A stretch of 64,000 nucleotides of DNA from UBA8752 sp965657965 (lineage in GTDB: Bacteria; Bacteroidota; Bacteroidia; Flavobacteriales_D; Sanyastnellaceae): assembly GCA_965657965.1 (NCBI GenBank), contig CBFHQM010000002.1:144222-208221 (forward strand), given 5' to 3'. This document shows positions 17,773-25,183 of this stretch, piece by piece. Under the pieces are notes generated by a model. The model was not told the origin of the DNA. It saw nothing but the letters and a program-made list of their open reading frames with translations, and ran no database searches. Both the position numbers and the translations under genes were made by a program. The number at the start of each line of letters is the position of its first letter. Positions within the stretch are counted from its first letter, which is position 1.

Positions 17773-18456
17773 ATGTGTCGCCGCTCCACTTCATTCTTGA
17801 CTTCCATTGGTCTCCCTTTGACCCTCTTCATTTGGGCCTTAGGTGGTCTTGTTTGCGAGGCACAGGACAGTTTAACGGTCAGGGGCTGGCTACCACCCCA
17901 TTACACCACACCGGCCAATGGCATGGGCCTGCAAATCCAAACCTCGCTAGAGGGCATGTCTTGGGACAGCACTTGGCATCGGTTTGCCAGAGTCGACCCT
18001 GTGGCTGCATGGTCAAAAGGCCCGCTTGGCCAAGCGCAAATTCAAACGCAATGGCCCCGCTTAGGAGACAGCTTAACCGTGGTGGTCTCCGCGGACTCAA
18101 CAGGCCTCAACTGGCGGACCTCAAACGACACGTTGGTGGCGGCTTGGTCCAGCCCAACTGAGGGATGTTTCCCTGTTACACCCCATGCCAACTCCGTCAA
18201 TTTCGCGGCGCTCTTACAGAACATACCCTTTGAATCTAAACGGGAAGATATTTCATTGCAATGGATTCAAGGTCAATGTTTAAGCACCAGTTCATTAAAG
18301 TTAATACTTGGCTCATTTGACGACGAAAATCGACGGTTAACCTTGATCCGAAAAACGAACTTTCATGACCTCGAAGCTGTGGGGTCATTGGATCAGAATT
18401 TCACAACCTCCTACTACCGTGAGGCGTTCACTTTGTGGTGGACGCGTGAGCGGTGA
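17773..18456 (+). CDS. Exported DUF4476 domain protein
   Basis: A 227-residue protein with an N-terminal signal peptide (about residues 1-31, ending VCEAQ). The C-terminal 95 residues fit DUF4476, a helical domain common in Bacteroidota: NFAALLQNIPFESKREDISL, CLSTSSLKLILGSFDDENRRL and YYREAFTLWW. The middle part is beta-rich and unassigned. The function of DUF4476 is not established. The gene has its own promoter element and lies between the flippase and serC. Confidence 0.72.
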   Translation: MCRRSTSFLTSIGLPLTLFIWALGGLVCEAQDSLTVRGWLPPHYTTPANGMGLQIQTSLEGMSWDSTWHRFARVDPVAAWSKGPLGQAQIQTQWPRLGDSLTVVVSADSTGLNWRTSNDTLVAAWSSPTEGCFPVTPHANSVNFAALLQNIPFESKREDISLQWIQGQCLSTSSLKLILGSFDDENRRLTLIRKTNFHDLEAVGSLDQNFTTSYYREAFTLWWTRER

Positions 18457-18543
18457 CCCGTTCACAAAATGGGAACAACTCCCCTTTCTGGTGACTGAAC
18501 CAACACCGCGCTTCCCCTGTTTTCTACCCAACTTTACAGGACC

Positions 18544-19626
18544 ATGTCCACCACCACTCAACTCCTCCACAATTTCTCCGCAGGGCCTTGCATTTTGCCT
18601 CAAAGCGTCCTGCAACAGGCCTCCGATGCCGTTCGCGAATTGGACGGATCCGGCCTCAGCCTGATCGAAATGTCGCACCGCAGCAAGGCGTTTGTTGCGG
18701 TGATGGAAGAGGCGCGCGCTTTGGTGCGCTCCGAGCTCAACTTGCCGGACCGGTATGAGGTCCTGTTTTTGCAAGGCGGTGCGAGCCTGGGGTTTTTGAC
18801 GACCGCGCTGAATTTCACTCCCCACAACGGGAGCATGGACTATGCTGTCACCGGCACTTGGGCGAAAAAAGCACTGAAGGAAGCCAAAATGATGGGGCAA
18901 GCACAAGCCTTGACGTCAAGCGAGGACACCACATTTGATCGCATCCCAACGTTGCCAGCCACCTCCAATGCTAACGCGGTGCACATCACTACGAACAACA
19001 CCATTTTTGGCACGCAATACGCGGGCGACCCCAGCATCGACAAACCGCTTGTGGCCGACATGAGCTCGGACATCTTCTCTCGCCCGATCGACATCGAACG
19101 ATACGCCTGCATTTACGCCGGCGCGCAGAAGAACATGGGACCTGCGGGGACCGTGTTGTACATCTACGACAAGAATCAAGCAGGCAAAACTGGCCGCGAC
19201 ATCCCGAGCTATTTGGACTTGACTGTCCATGCCGATAAGGACAGCATGTTCAACACGCCGCCAGTCTTCGCGGTTTACACCAGCATGCTCACATTGCGCT
19301 GGCTAAAATCCGAAGGGGGTGTGGGTGAAATGCAAAAGCGCAACGCCGCCAAGGCCGACTGCATTTATTCCGAAATCGACCGCAATGCCCTGTTTTCAGG
19401 ATTTGCTCAAGAATCCTCGCGCAGTGTCATGAATGCCACCTTTACTGCCAAGGACGAGGCCCACACGCCTTTGTTTTTAGATGCCTGTCAATCTGCTGGC
19501 ATCAACGGCATCAAAGGACACCGTTCCATAGGCGGCTTCCGAGCTTCGATGTACAACGCTCTGCCCCTCAGCAGTGTTCAAGTGCTGGCGGACGTCATGA
19601 AAGAATTCGAACGCACCCACGGTTAA
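18544..19626 (+). CDS. serC: Phosphoserine aminotransferase
   Basis: A 360-residue class V PLP aminotransferase converting 3-phosphohydroxypyruvate and glutamate to phosphoserine in serine synthesis, and also acting in pyridoxal phosphate synthesis in some bacteria. Diagnostic motifs are HNFSAGPCILP at the N-terminus, EMSHRSKAF, LQGGASLGF and the PLP lysine Lys196 in YAGAQKNMGPAG; INGIKGHRSIGGFRASMYNA ends the protein. Length is typical (about 360). serA follows 28 bases downstream, giving adjacent pathway steps. Confidence 0.97.
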   Translation: MSTTTQLLHNFSAGPCILPQSVLQQASDAVRELDGSGLSLIEMSHRSKAFVAVMEEARALVRSELNLPDRYEVLFLQGGASLGFLTTALNFTPHNGSMDYAVTGTWAKKALKEAKMMGQAQALTSSEDTTFDRIPTLPATSNANAVHITTNNTIFGTQYAGDPSIDKPLVADMSSDIFSRPIDIERYACIYAGAQKNMGPAGTVLYIYDKNQAGKTGRDIPSYLDLTVHADKDSMFNTPPVFAVYTSMLTLRWLKSEGGVGEMQKRNAAKADCIYSEIDRNALFSGFAQESSRSVMNATFTAKDEAHTPLFLDACQSAGINGIKGHRSIGGFRASMYNALPLSSVQVLADVMKEFERTHG

Positions 19627-19654
19627 CCCGCACTCTACCCCAGACCCCTCTCCG

Positions 19655-20620
19655 ATGAAAGTTCTCGCCAACGACGGCATTTCTGCCAAAGCCAAGGCCC
19701 AATTGGAAGCCCAAGGCATCGAAGTCTCTACCGACCATGTAGAGCAAACCAACCTGATTGATACACTGAACGAAGTGGGCTATGCAGGAATTTTGGTGCG
19801 CAGTGCCACCAAAGTCAGGCAAGACATCATCGACGCTTGCCCCAACCTCAAGTTCATTGGTCGGGGCGGTGTCGGAATGGACAACATTGACGTTGAGTAT
19901 GCCCGATCGCAAGGAAAGGTCGTTTTTAACACCCCTTCAGCCAGCTCACAAAGCGTAGCGGAACTCGTCATGGCCCATCTGTTCGCCATGTCACGCTCTT
20001 TGCACAAAAGCTATCGCGACATGCCTTCCCGCGGAGAGGCCGAATTCAAAACGCTCAAAAAAGCATTCGCAAAGGGAATCGAGCTCCGCGGCAAAACGCT
20101 GGGCATTGTCGGATTCGGACGCATTGGAACTGCAGTGGCCCAATACGCTCTTGGATGCGGCATGCATGTGATTGGTTCAGACCGCGTAGGCACCACCCGG
20201 ACCGTTAAAATTCAAGTGCCTTTGGGAGGAACAGAAGTCCAGGAGATTGAGGTCAACGTCCCCCTTGTCCCATTGAGCGAATTGCTCCAAACTGCAGACG
20301 CCATCACCTTCCACGTCCCCGCCCAACCCGACGGCTCACCCGTTTTGGATGCAGCAGGCGTGGCCTCTATGAAAACTGGCGCCATGCTCGTGAATACCGC
20401 ACGCGGCGGAACGGTGGACGAAGCTGCTGTTTCCAGTGCTGTGGCATCCGGGCATTTGCGGGCGGCGGCTTTGGATGTTTTTGTGGGAGAACCCACACCG
20501 AACCCAGAGGTGCTTCAGTCCGAAGGATTGGCGCTTACCCCTCACATCGGAGCGGCCACACTCGAAGCGCAAGACCGCATCGGAGACGAACTTGTCGAGC
20601 GCATTCTCGAATTGCGTTAA
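19655..20620 (+). CDS. serA: D-3-phosphoglycerate dehydrogenase (short form)
   Basis: A 321-residue NAD-dependent 2-hydroxyacid dehydrogenase, predicted to catalyse the first step of serine synthesis. The Rossmann motif is GKTLGIVGFGRIGTAVAQYA. Catalytic elements are NTARGGTVDE and the histidine in LTPHIGAATLEAQ. It has no ACT domain, so the allosteric serine site of the long form is missing. A 25-residue insertion (near GTTRTVKIQVPLGG) follows the NAD-binding motif. Assignment as SerA rather than another 2-hydroxyacid dehydrogenase rests on the adjacent serC. Confidence 0.92.
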   Translation: MKVLANDGISAKAKAQLEAQGIEVSTDHVEQTNLIDTLNEVGYAGILVRSATKVRQDIIDACPNLKFIGRGGVGMDNIDVEYARSQGKVVFNTPSASSQSVAELVMAHLFAMSRSLHKSYRDMPSRGEAEFKTLKKAFAKGIELRGKTLGIVGFGRIGTAVAQYALGCGMHVIGSDRVGTTRTVKIQVPLGGTEVQEIEVNVPLVPLSELLQTADAITFHVPAQPDGSPVLDAAGVASMKTGAMLVNTARGGTVDEAAVSSAVASGHLRAAALDVFVGEPTPNPEVLQSEGLALTPHIGAATLEAQDRIGDELVERILELR

Positions 20621-20662
20621 TTTCCCTCACCGACCGGCATAACCGGTTTGGAGCTGCGTTCA

Positions 20663-21859
20663 ATGATCACGAAGCCCGGACTCATTCACCCTTTTCAGGC
20701 CGTGCTGCCACCGCCTGACAAAGCCCACCTCGTCGCCACGAGAAGCTATCTCACGTACAGCGAATACGAGCTCAAAGACAAGCTCGCCCGCAACCCGTTT
20801 AGCTATCTGCACGTGATCCATCCCAGTGGAGAGCACGCACCACATGGCGCGGACATGTCTAACATCCGCTCGGCTTATCTGGCATTTTTGGAACGCGGCT
20901 GGTTGCAGCGCGATGATGAGCCGGCCTATTATGTCCTGCGTCAGTCCAGTGATTTGGGTGTGATTACCGGAATCCTCGGCACAGTTCCGGCGCTGGCTGC
21001 CAAGCACGGAACTGTAAAAGTTCATGAGTCCACACTCAGCGAGCGAGAGGTTTTGTTTGCGCAATATTTGGCGCAAGTGGGCCTCAATGCGGAGCCTACC
21101 CTACTGGCTCACGAGCCCAACGACAACATGAACGAAGCGATGAACAGCATCACTTCGCAACCGCCTCCCTACGATTTTACGACCGCCGATGGGGTCCGAC
21201 ATGCGCTGTGGCGCGCCTCTGGTACTCTGGCAGAACGCATTGCAAAGGCAACCTCCGAAATGGAAGCCCTTTACATTGCCGACGGCCACCACCGGGTGGC
21301 TTCGAGTCTTCGCCTGGCCGAAGCCAACCCCACAGTCGCAGCGGCTCAGTCCTTTATGACATTGCTTGTGCCAGGTGATCAGTTGGTCTTCAAAGGATAC
21401 CACCGGGTCCTGCAAACCAATCAAGGAGACTGGGACATGGCGGCGTGCCTGGATCAAATGCGCGCACTGCCCGAGGTCACCTTATCTCCTGAATCGTCCG
21501 ACGCCGCAAACCCCCATTGCATTCAACTCCGGGGCACGGTCAACCTGGATCTCCATGTTGACTTGGCTCCATTTGACTTGACTTTGCCTGAGTGGCTACA
21601 AGAATGTGTCTTTGGTCCTGTATTCGGCATTGAGACGCCACGCACAGACAGAAGGCTGCGCTACCTCACGGACGATCAATGGTCCAACCTTAAAAGCACC
21701 ATTGGAGACGACCGGCTTGCCTTTGTGCTGCCGCCGCTGGACTTCGACGCGTTAAAATCTGTCGCCGACGCCGGCCGATTCATGCCCCCGAAAAGCACCT
21801 GGATCGCCCCCAAATTACGCAGTGGACTTGCCCTGTACGATTTCGGCCCAACCCCATAA
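20663..21859 (+). CDS. DUF1015 family protein
   Basis: A 398-residue cytoplasmic protein of the DUF1015 family (IHPFQAVLPPPDKAHLVATR, NPFSYLHVIHPSGEH, ALYIADGHHRVASSLRLA and the C-terminal GLALYDFGP). The ADGHHR motif resembles ParB/sulfiredoxin-type serine kinase folds; members have been proposed to act in serine metabolism, and the position just after serC-serA fits that. An upstream TTG at 20648 would add five residues; the ATG at 20663 is preferred, with GGAG about 10 bases before it. Confidence 0.85.
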   Translation: MITKPGLIHPFQAVLPPPDKAHLVATRSYLTYSEYELKDKLARNPFSYLHVIHPSGEHAPHGADMSNIRSAYLAFLERGWLQRDDEPAYYVLRQSSDLGVITGILGTVPALAAKHGTVKVHESTLSEREVLFAQYLAQVGLNAEPTLLAHEPNDNMNEAMNSITSQPPPYDFTTADGVRHALWRASGTLAERIAKATSEMEALYIADGHHRVASSLRLAEANPTVAAAQSFMTLLVPGDQLVFKGYHRVLQTNQGDWDMAACLDQMRALPEVTLSPESSDAANPHCIQLRGTVNLDLHVDLAPFDLTLPEWLQECVFGPVFGIETPRTDRRLRYLTDDQWSNLKSTIGDDRLAFVLPPLDFDALKSVADAGRFMPPKSTWIAPKLRSGLALYDFGPTP

Positions 21860-21870
21860 CTTCTGCCGAC

Positions 21871-22551
21871 ATGGGCAACATCGCAAACGCCTGGACCTCG
21901 GTTAGAGAGGAGGTCCCCGAAGAAGTCACCTTGGTCGCCGTAAGCAAGACCAAGCCAGTAGAAGCTGTGGTGGAAGCCTTCGGTGCTGGCGCACGTATGT
22001 TTGGCGAAAACAGGGTACAAGAATTGGTAGGCAAACACGAGAGCTTGACCCACAGTGATACAGGAAGACCCGCTGATTTTGAAGGGTTGGAGTGGCATCA
22101 AATTGGCACACTTCAGCGCAATAAAGTCAAGTACATCGCCCCTTTCGTTCATTTGATTCACGCGGTGGACCAACCCTCTCTGCTCGGCGAAATCAACAAG
22201 CGAGCCGGCCAACACCATCGGACTCAAAACGTGTTGCTTCAGGTACACATCGCAAAAGAGCAAACCAAATTCGGCTTCGCCCCAGAAGAATTGGGCCCGC
22301 TTTTAGACCGACTCGATGCTGGAGAATGGCCACATGTATCCATCCGAGGATTGATGGGCATGGCCACCTTCACTCCTGATCAAACTCAGGTGGGGCGAGA
22401 ATTTTCTGATTTGCGCAGGCACTTTGAAGCCCATGGACTGGACAGAAAATGGGACACCCTCTCCATGGGGATGAGTGGCGATTGGCGCGTGGCAGTTAAC
22501 GAAGGCAGCAACATGGTTCGCATCGGTAGCGCCATTTTTGGACAGCGATGA
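21871..22551 (+). CDS. YggS family PLP-binding protein
   Basis: A 226-residue alanine racemase-like single-domain PLP protein that takes part in pyridoxal phosphate homeostasis and has no known enzymatic reaction. The PLP lysine is Lys26 in LVAVSKTKPVEAV. GENRVQELVGK, EWHQIGTLQRNKVKYI, LLQVHIAKEQTKFGF, LSMGMSGDW and VRIGSAIFGQR are family signatures. It lies 11 bases after the DUF1015 gene and overlaps the next small gene by ATGA. Its link to the PLP-dependent SerC step is plausible. Confidence 0.94.
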   Translation: MGNIANAWTSVREEVPEEVTLVAVSKTKPVEAVVEAFGAGARMFGENRVQELVGKHESLTHSDTGRPADFEGLEWHQIGTLQRNKVKYIAPFVHLIHAVDQPSLLGEINKRAGQHHRTQNVLLQVHIAKEQTKFGFAPEELGPLLDRLDAGEWPHVSIRGLMGMATFTPDQTQVGREFSDLRRHFEAHGLDRKWDTLSMGMSGDWRVAVNEGSNMVRIGSAIFGQR

Positions 22552-22808
22552 AGCCCTCCATGTTCCCCTATGAGCCTTGGTTTAGGGCATGGTTGATTTT
22601 GCTGCCCCTGGTCACCTATGGAAGCCACTACATCATTTTCAATGCCCGCCTTCGGGTCGCTCAACTCGCCAAAGACAGCCTCGATGTGCCCGACCCACAA
22701 GGCACGTGGGGCTACGCAGCGGCTTGCGGCCTGGCCTTTACCCTGCTCATGGTGGTCATTTCTCGACTCTGGGTGCAATCCACTGTCACTCCAGAGGAAA
22801 AACAGTGA
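22548..22808 (+). CDS. Small two-helix membrane protein
   Basis: An 86-residue hypothetical protein. Two hydrophobic segments are visible, at about residues 12-30 (FRAWLILLPLVTYGSHYIIF) and 55-75 (YAAACGLAFTLLMVVISRLW), so both ends probably lie on the same side of the membrane. I recognise no family. The start overlaps the YggS stop (ATGA), which supports it as the last gene of the serC operon. The stop is 19 bases from the convergent flavin oxidase gene. Confidence 0.7.
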   Translation: MKPSMFPYEPWFRAWLILLPLVTYGSHYIIFNARLRVAQLAKDSLDVPDPQGTWGYAAACGLAFTLLMVVISRLWVQSTVTPEEKQ

Positions 22809-22827
22809 GCCGTTCAGCTGTGGCGCA

Positions 22828-23979
22828 TCAAACGGCCAACGTGTGGCTCTTTTTTGAAAGTGCCGAACGGCGCATGGAAAATCGCGTCAAGTCTACATCG
22901 GTCGACTGGCTCATGGCCAATTGTGCCAGAAGTCGCCCAACCAACGGACCGAATTTGAATCCGTGCCCACTGAATCCCGCGCCAACAATCATGCCGTCGG
23001 CAGTCCGGTCAAGAATAAAATCCCTATCCGCGGTTCCACTGTAGAAGCACACGTGCTCCCATGCCACATCTGCTTGCGCCAATTCGGGCAAGTGAGCTGC
23101 GAGGAAAGCCCGAGCATCGGACCGAAAAGAGGAAGTGACCTTGCGGTCATCTCCATCTGGGTGGCCCGGAGGCCCAGGGTGATGGTTCGCCACTTTAATT
23201 CGCCCGTCTTTGACTGTGGGAATGGCATAAAAACCACTGCCCAAATCACTAAAAACGGGAAGGTTCATCAGTCGATCTCCCAGAGCCTGCGCGTCGAAAT
23301 ACACCAGTTGCTGGCGCGTGACCTCCATTGGGACATTCAACCACCGTTGTGTCCATGCCCCTGAAGTCAGCACCACGGCATCGAATGGGTGCACCCCCTC
23401 GGCGCAACGAACCGAATTGGCTGTAACCTCCATGGCCTCGCCACGTCTTTTGACTTGTGCTTGTGCAAGCCATCCCGCCATCCCTTGCAAGACCACTTGA
23501 GGATCCAAAACGCCCCCCAATCGGTCGACTGTCGCTCGGTTCGCCCGAAACCCAGGCCACTCTTGGCTGACTGCTTTTGCGCCCAAACGGTCCGCCCTGA
23601 GCCCCAGATTTCGCATGGTCCTCCAACTTTCGAACGCATGCTGATCGGCCTCGATCCGTTCAACCAAGAGCTTCCCCGTTGGATGCAACAAAGGCCGCCC
23701 TAGGCGTACAGACCACTCCGACCAAAGTCTTCGACTTCGAACCGCCATGTTCACCAGCCCTTCGTCTTGGCCATAATGCACGCGAAAGCTGCGGCCCGTG
23801 TCCACCGAAGCGCCCGGTCCTGTGCCCATAGGGTGCGGATCGTACAAGGTCACACTTGCGCCCATCATTCGAAGATGTGCCGCGGTAAATGCGCCCATCA
23901 CGCCACCGCCAACCACGGCTACATGTCGGCCTCCGCCTCCCTTTGGAACGGCCCTAAATGGTGATGCTAATCCGGTCAT
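22828..23979 (-). CDS. FAD-dependent oxidoreductase of the sarcosine/N-methyltryptophan oxidase type
   Basis: A 383-residue DAO-family flavoprotein. The dinucleotide fold is AVVGGGVMGAFTAAHLRMMG, and DTGRSFRVHYGQDEGLVNMA is the typical second block. EHVCFYSGTADRDFILD carries the cysteine that binds FAD covalently in monomeric sarcosine oxidase and MTOX, and GAGFSGHGFKFGPLVG completes the signature. The substrate is probably an N-methyl or secondary amino acid, not determinable here. Its ATG overlaps the ATP-grasp stop, so both are one operon under the cysteine-leader region. The N-terminus before the fold is about 20 residues long and the start is not certain. Confidence 0.87.
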   Translation of the reverse strand: MTGLASPFRAVPKGGGGRHVAVVGGGVMGAFTAAHLRMMGASVTLYDPHPMGTGPGASVDTGRSFRVHYGQDEGLVNMAVRSRRLWSEWSVRLGRPLLHPTGKLLVERIEADQHAFESWRTMRNLGLRADRLGAKAVSQEWPGFRANRATVDRLGGVLDPQVVLQGMAGWLAQAQVKRRGEAMEVTANSVRCAEGVHPFDAVVLTSGAWTQRWLNVPMEVTRQQLVYFDAQALGDRLMNLPVFSDLGSGFYAIPTVKDGRIKVANHHPGPPGHPDGDDRKVTSSFRSDARAFLAAHLPELAQADVAWEHVCFYSGTADRDFILDRTADGMIVGAGFSGHGFKFGPLVGRLLAQLAMSQSTDVDLTRFSMRRSALSKKSHTLAV

Positions 23980-24974
23980 GACTGCGCTGATTCTTTGTGA
24001 GAGACCACGGGCAACTTGGCCAATTCCGCACCGAGAAATTCGGCAATGGCCCGCATGCCTTGTCGGGCATTTCCCGCTGCAGCTTCCGCCTTCTCATTGT
24101 AATTGGTGTTGATGTTGATGTCGTAGAAATGCAATTGTCCTTGGGCATTCGCTGCCGCCTCCATCGCCGCCACTTCCATGCCGACATCGCTCAAAAAAGC
24201 CTGACAGCGCTCGCGTTCTTCGGGATGGTGATCATCGAGTATCTCAAAACGACTCCGACCGTCTGCCGGACAAAACGACGACCCCACCTGACAAGCGTCC
24301 GAGGGGCACAACTCAAACCCTCCACCCGCATCAATGGAAACCGTGTAATAATGCTCACCTCCAATGAATTCCAGACGCAACACACGGCCTTCGGCTGGCT
24401 GGATGTACTCCTGTAGGACCACGGTTCCATCGAGTGTATATGACTCAAAATCCTGAGCCAACAACTCCAGTTCTTGGGCATTTCGGACAAGCGTCACACC
24501 CGTTCCCTTTCCACCCCGATTCGGCTTAACGATAAAAGGTCGATCCCAACGCGTTGCCGCAGAGCGAAGGGCTTGCACCCCTGTGGCCGCCACCGTATGC
24601 GGAGTTAAAAGGCCATGGTCGCGAAGGGCAATCACCTGCTCCACTTTGCTCACTTCAAGTGCAGTCGCCCTGCGGTTGTTCACCACCTTACGGCCATGTG
24701 CTTCTAACCAAGCCATGACACCGCGGGTGGCCTCCCACGCATAACGATGATCCCGTGTATGGCTGCTGGCACTCATCCGATTGTAGAAGACCCCTTCTGG
24801 CGGAATGGAGGACAGGTCCAACTCGACGTCGTCCAGAAACCACTCGTGAAACGGAACACCGAGTGCGTCGAGGTGCCGACGAAGTGGCTCTACCCAAGTT
24901 CCATTTTCGTGAAGTATGTGAACAGCTGGAGATGTAGAGCGAGCGGAGGAGAGAAGGGCAATCGGAGAAATCAT
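23976..24974 (-). CDS. ATP-grasp ligase (RimK/D-Ala-D-Ala ligase-like)
   Basis: A 332-residue cytoplasmic ATP-dependent carboxylate-amine ligase from the start at 24974. The ATP-grasp core shows RPFIVKPNRGGKGTGVTLV (nucleotide-binding lysine and glycine-rich loop), VVLQEYIQPAEGRVLRLEFIGG and the metal-binding end YDININTNYN. The N-terminal pre-ATP-grasp part has ALLSSARSTSPAVHILHENG and VFYNRMSASSHTRD. A longer frame reaches 25109, but it would cover the upstream terminator and leader, so I reject it. The substrate is unknown. The cysteine-codon leader suggests a thiol or cysteine-derived product, by inference. Confidence 0.85.
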   Translation of the reverse strand: MISPIALLSSARSTSPAVHILHENGTWVEPLRRHLDALGVPFHEWFLDDVELDLSSIPPEGVFYNRMSASSHTRDHRYAWEATRGVMAWLEAHGRKVVNNRRATALEVSKVEQVIALRDHGLLTPHTVAATGVQALRSAATRWDRPFIVKPNRGGKGTGVTLVRNAQELELLAQDFESYTLDGTVVLQEYIQPAEGRVLRLEFIGGEHYYTVSIDAGGGFELCPSDACQVGSSFCPADGRSRFEILDDHHPEERERCQAFLSDVGMEVAAMEAAANAQGQLHFYDININTNYNEKAEAAAGNARQGMRAIAEFLGAELAKLPVVSHKESAQS

Positions 24975-24994
24975 GGTCAAAAATGTGAGGCAAT

Positions 24995-25018
24995 AAAAAA
25001 CCCGGCTTTGGGGCCGGG
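24995..25018 (-). terminator. Intrinsic terminator between leader ORF and ATP-grasp gene (attenuator)
   Basis: On the minus strand a CCCGGC/GCCGGG stem is followed by TTTTTTATT. It ends 20 bases before the ATP-grasp start and 28 bases after the leader ORF stop. Unconditional termination here would silence the operon, so conditional read-through is expected. GACAG just 5' of the stem (25024-25028) can pair with CTGTC inside the leader ORF (25065-25069), a possible antiterminator. Confidence 0.8.
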
Positions 25019-25045
25019 CGCTTCTGTCTTGAAAGGAAAATGGAA

Positions 25046-25126
25046 TTAGAAGTCCATCGAGCATGACAGCACCGGGCCGGAAAACTCCGGACAACAGATG
25101 CAACAACATGTCTCAATCATGAACAT
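25046..25126 (-). CDS. Cysteine-rich leader peptide (putative attenuator ORF)
   Basis: A 26-codon ORF, ATG at 25126 (or ATG at 25120), with the core TCCCICCP: five Cys codons within six positions (codons 7-12). A 5-bp hairpin CCGGA/TCCGG (25077-25090) follows the Cys run, and the intrinsic terminator lies 28 bases after the stop. This is the arrangement of amino-acid attenuators such as trpL and hisL. If charged tRNA-Cys is short, ribosomes would stall in the run, free the downstream strand to pair with the 5' flank of the terminator, and allow transcription of the ATP-grasp gene. Known for other amino acids and phyla; for this operon it is inference. Confidence 0.7.
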   Translation of the reverse strand: MFMIETCCCICCPEFSGPVLSCSMDF

Positions 25127-25130
25127 GACA

Positions 25131-25138
25131 CAAAGATA
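25131..25138 (-). promoter_or_regulatory. -7 promoter element TATCTTTG before the leader ORF
   Basis: An exact TAnnTTTG match, 4 bases before the leader ATG at 25126. It would give a leaderless or nearly leaderless transcript beginning with the Cys leader ORF. Confidence 0.6.
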
Positions 25139-25154
25139 CAGATTAATCACTACG

Positions 25155-25183
25155 AAAAAAACTTTCAACCCATTAATATGGGT
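25155..25183 (-). terminator. Intrinsic terminator at the end of priA
   Basis: The ACCCAT/ATGGGT stem with a 4-base loop overlaps the last priA codons and is followed, after GAAAG-like spacing of 6 bases, by TTTTTTT. It separates priA from the leader transcript. Confidence 0.6.

Noticed and set aside
24975..25109. Upstream extension of the ATP-grasp protein by 45 residues
   Set aside because: It would translate through the leader and intrinsic terminator and has no ATP-grasp similarity; the ATG at 24974 starts the conserved part.
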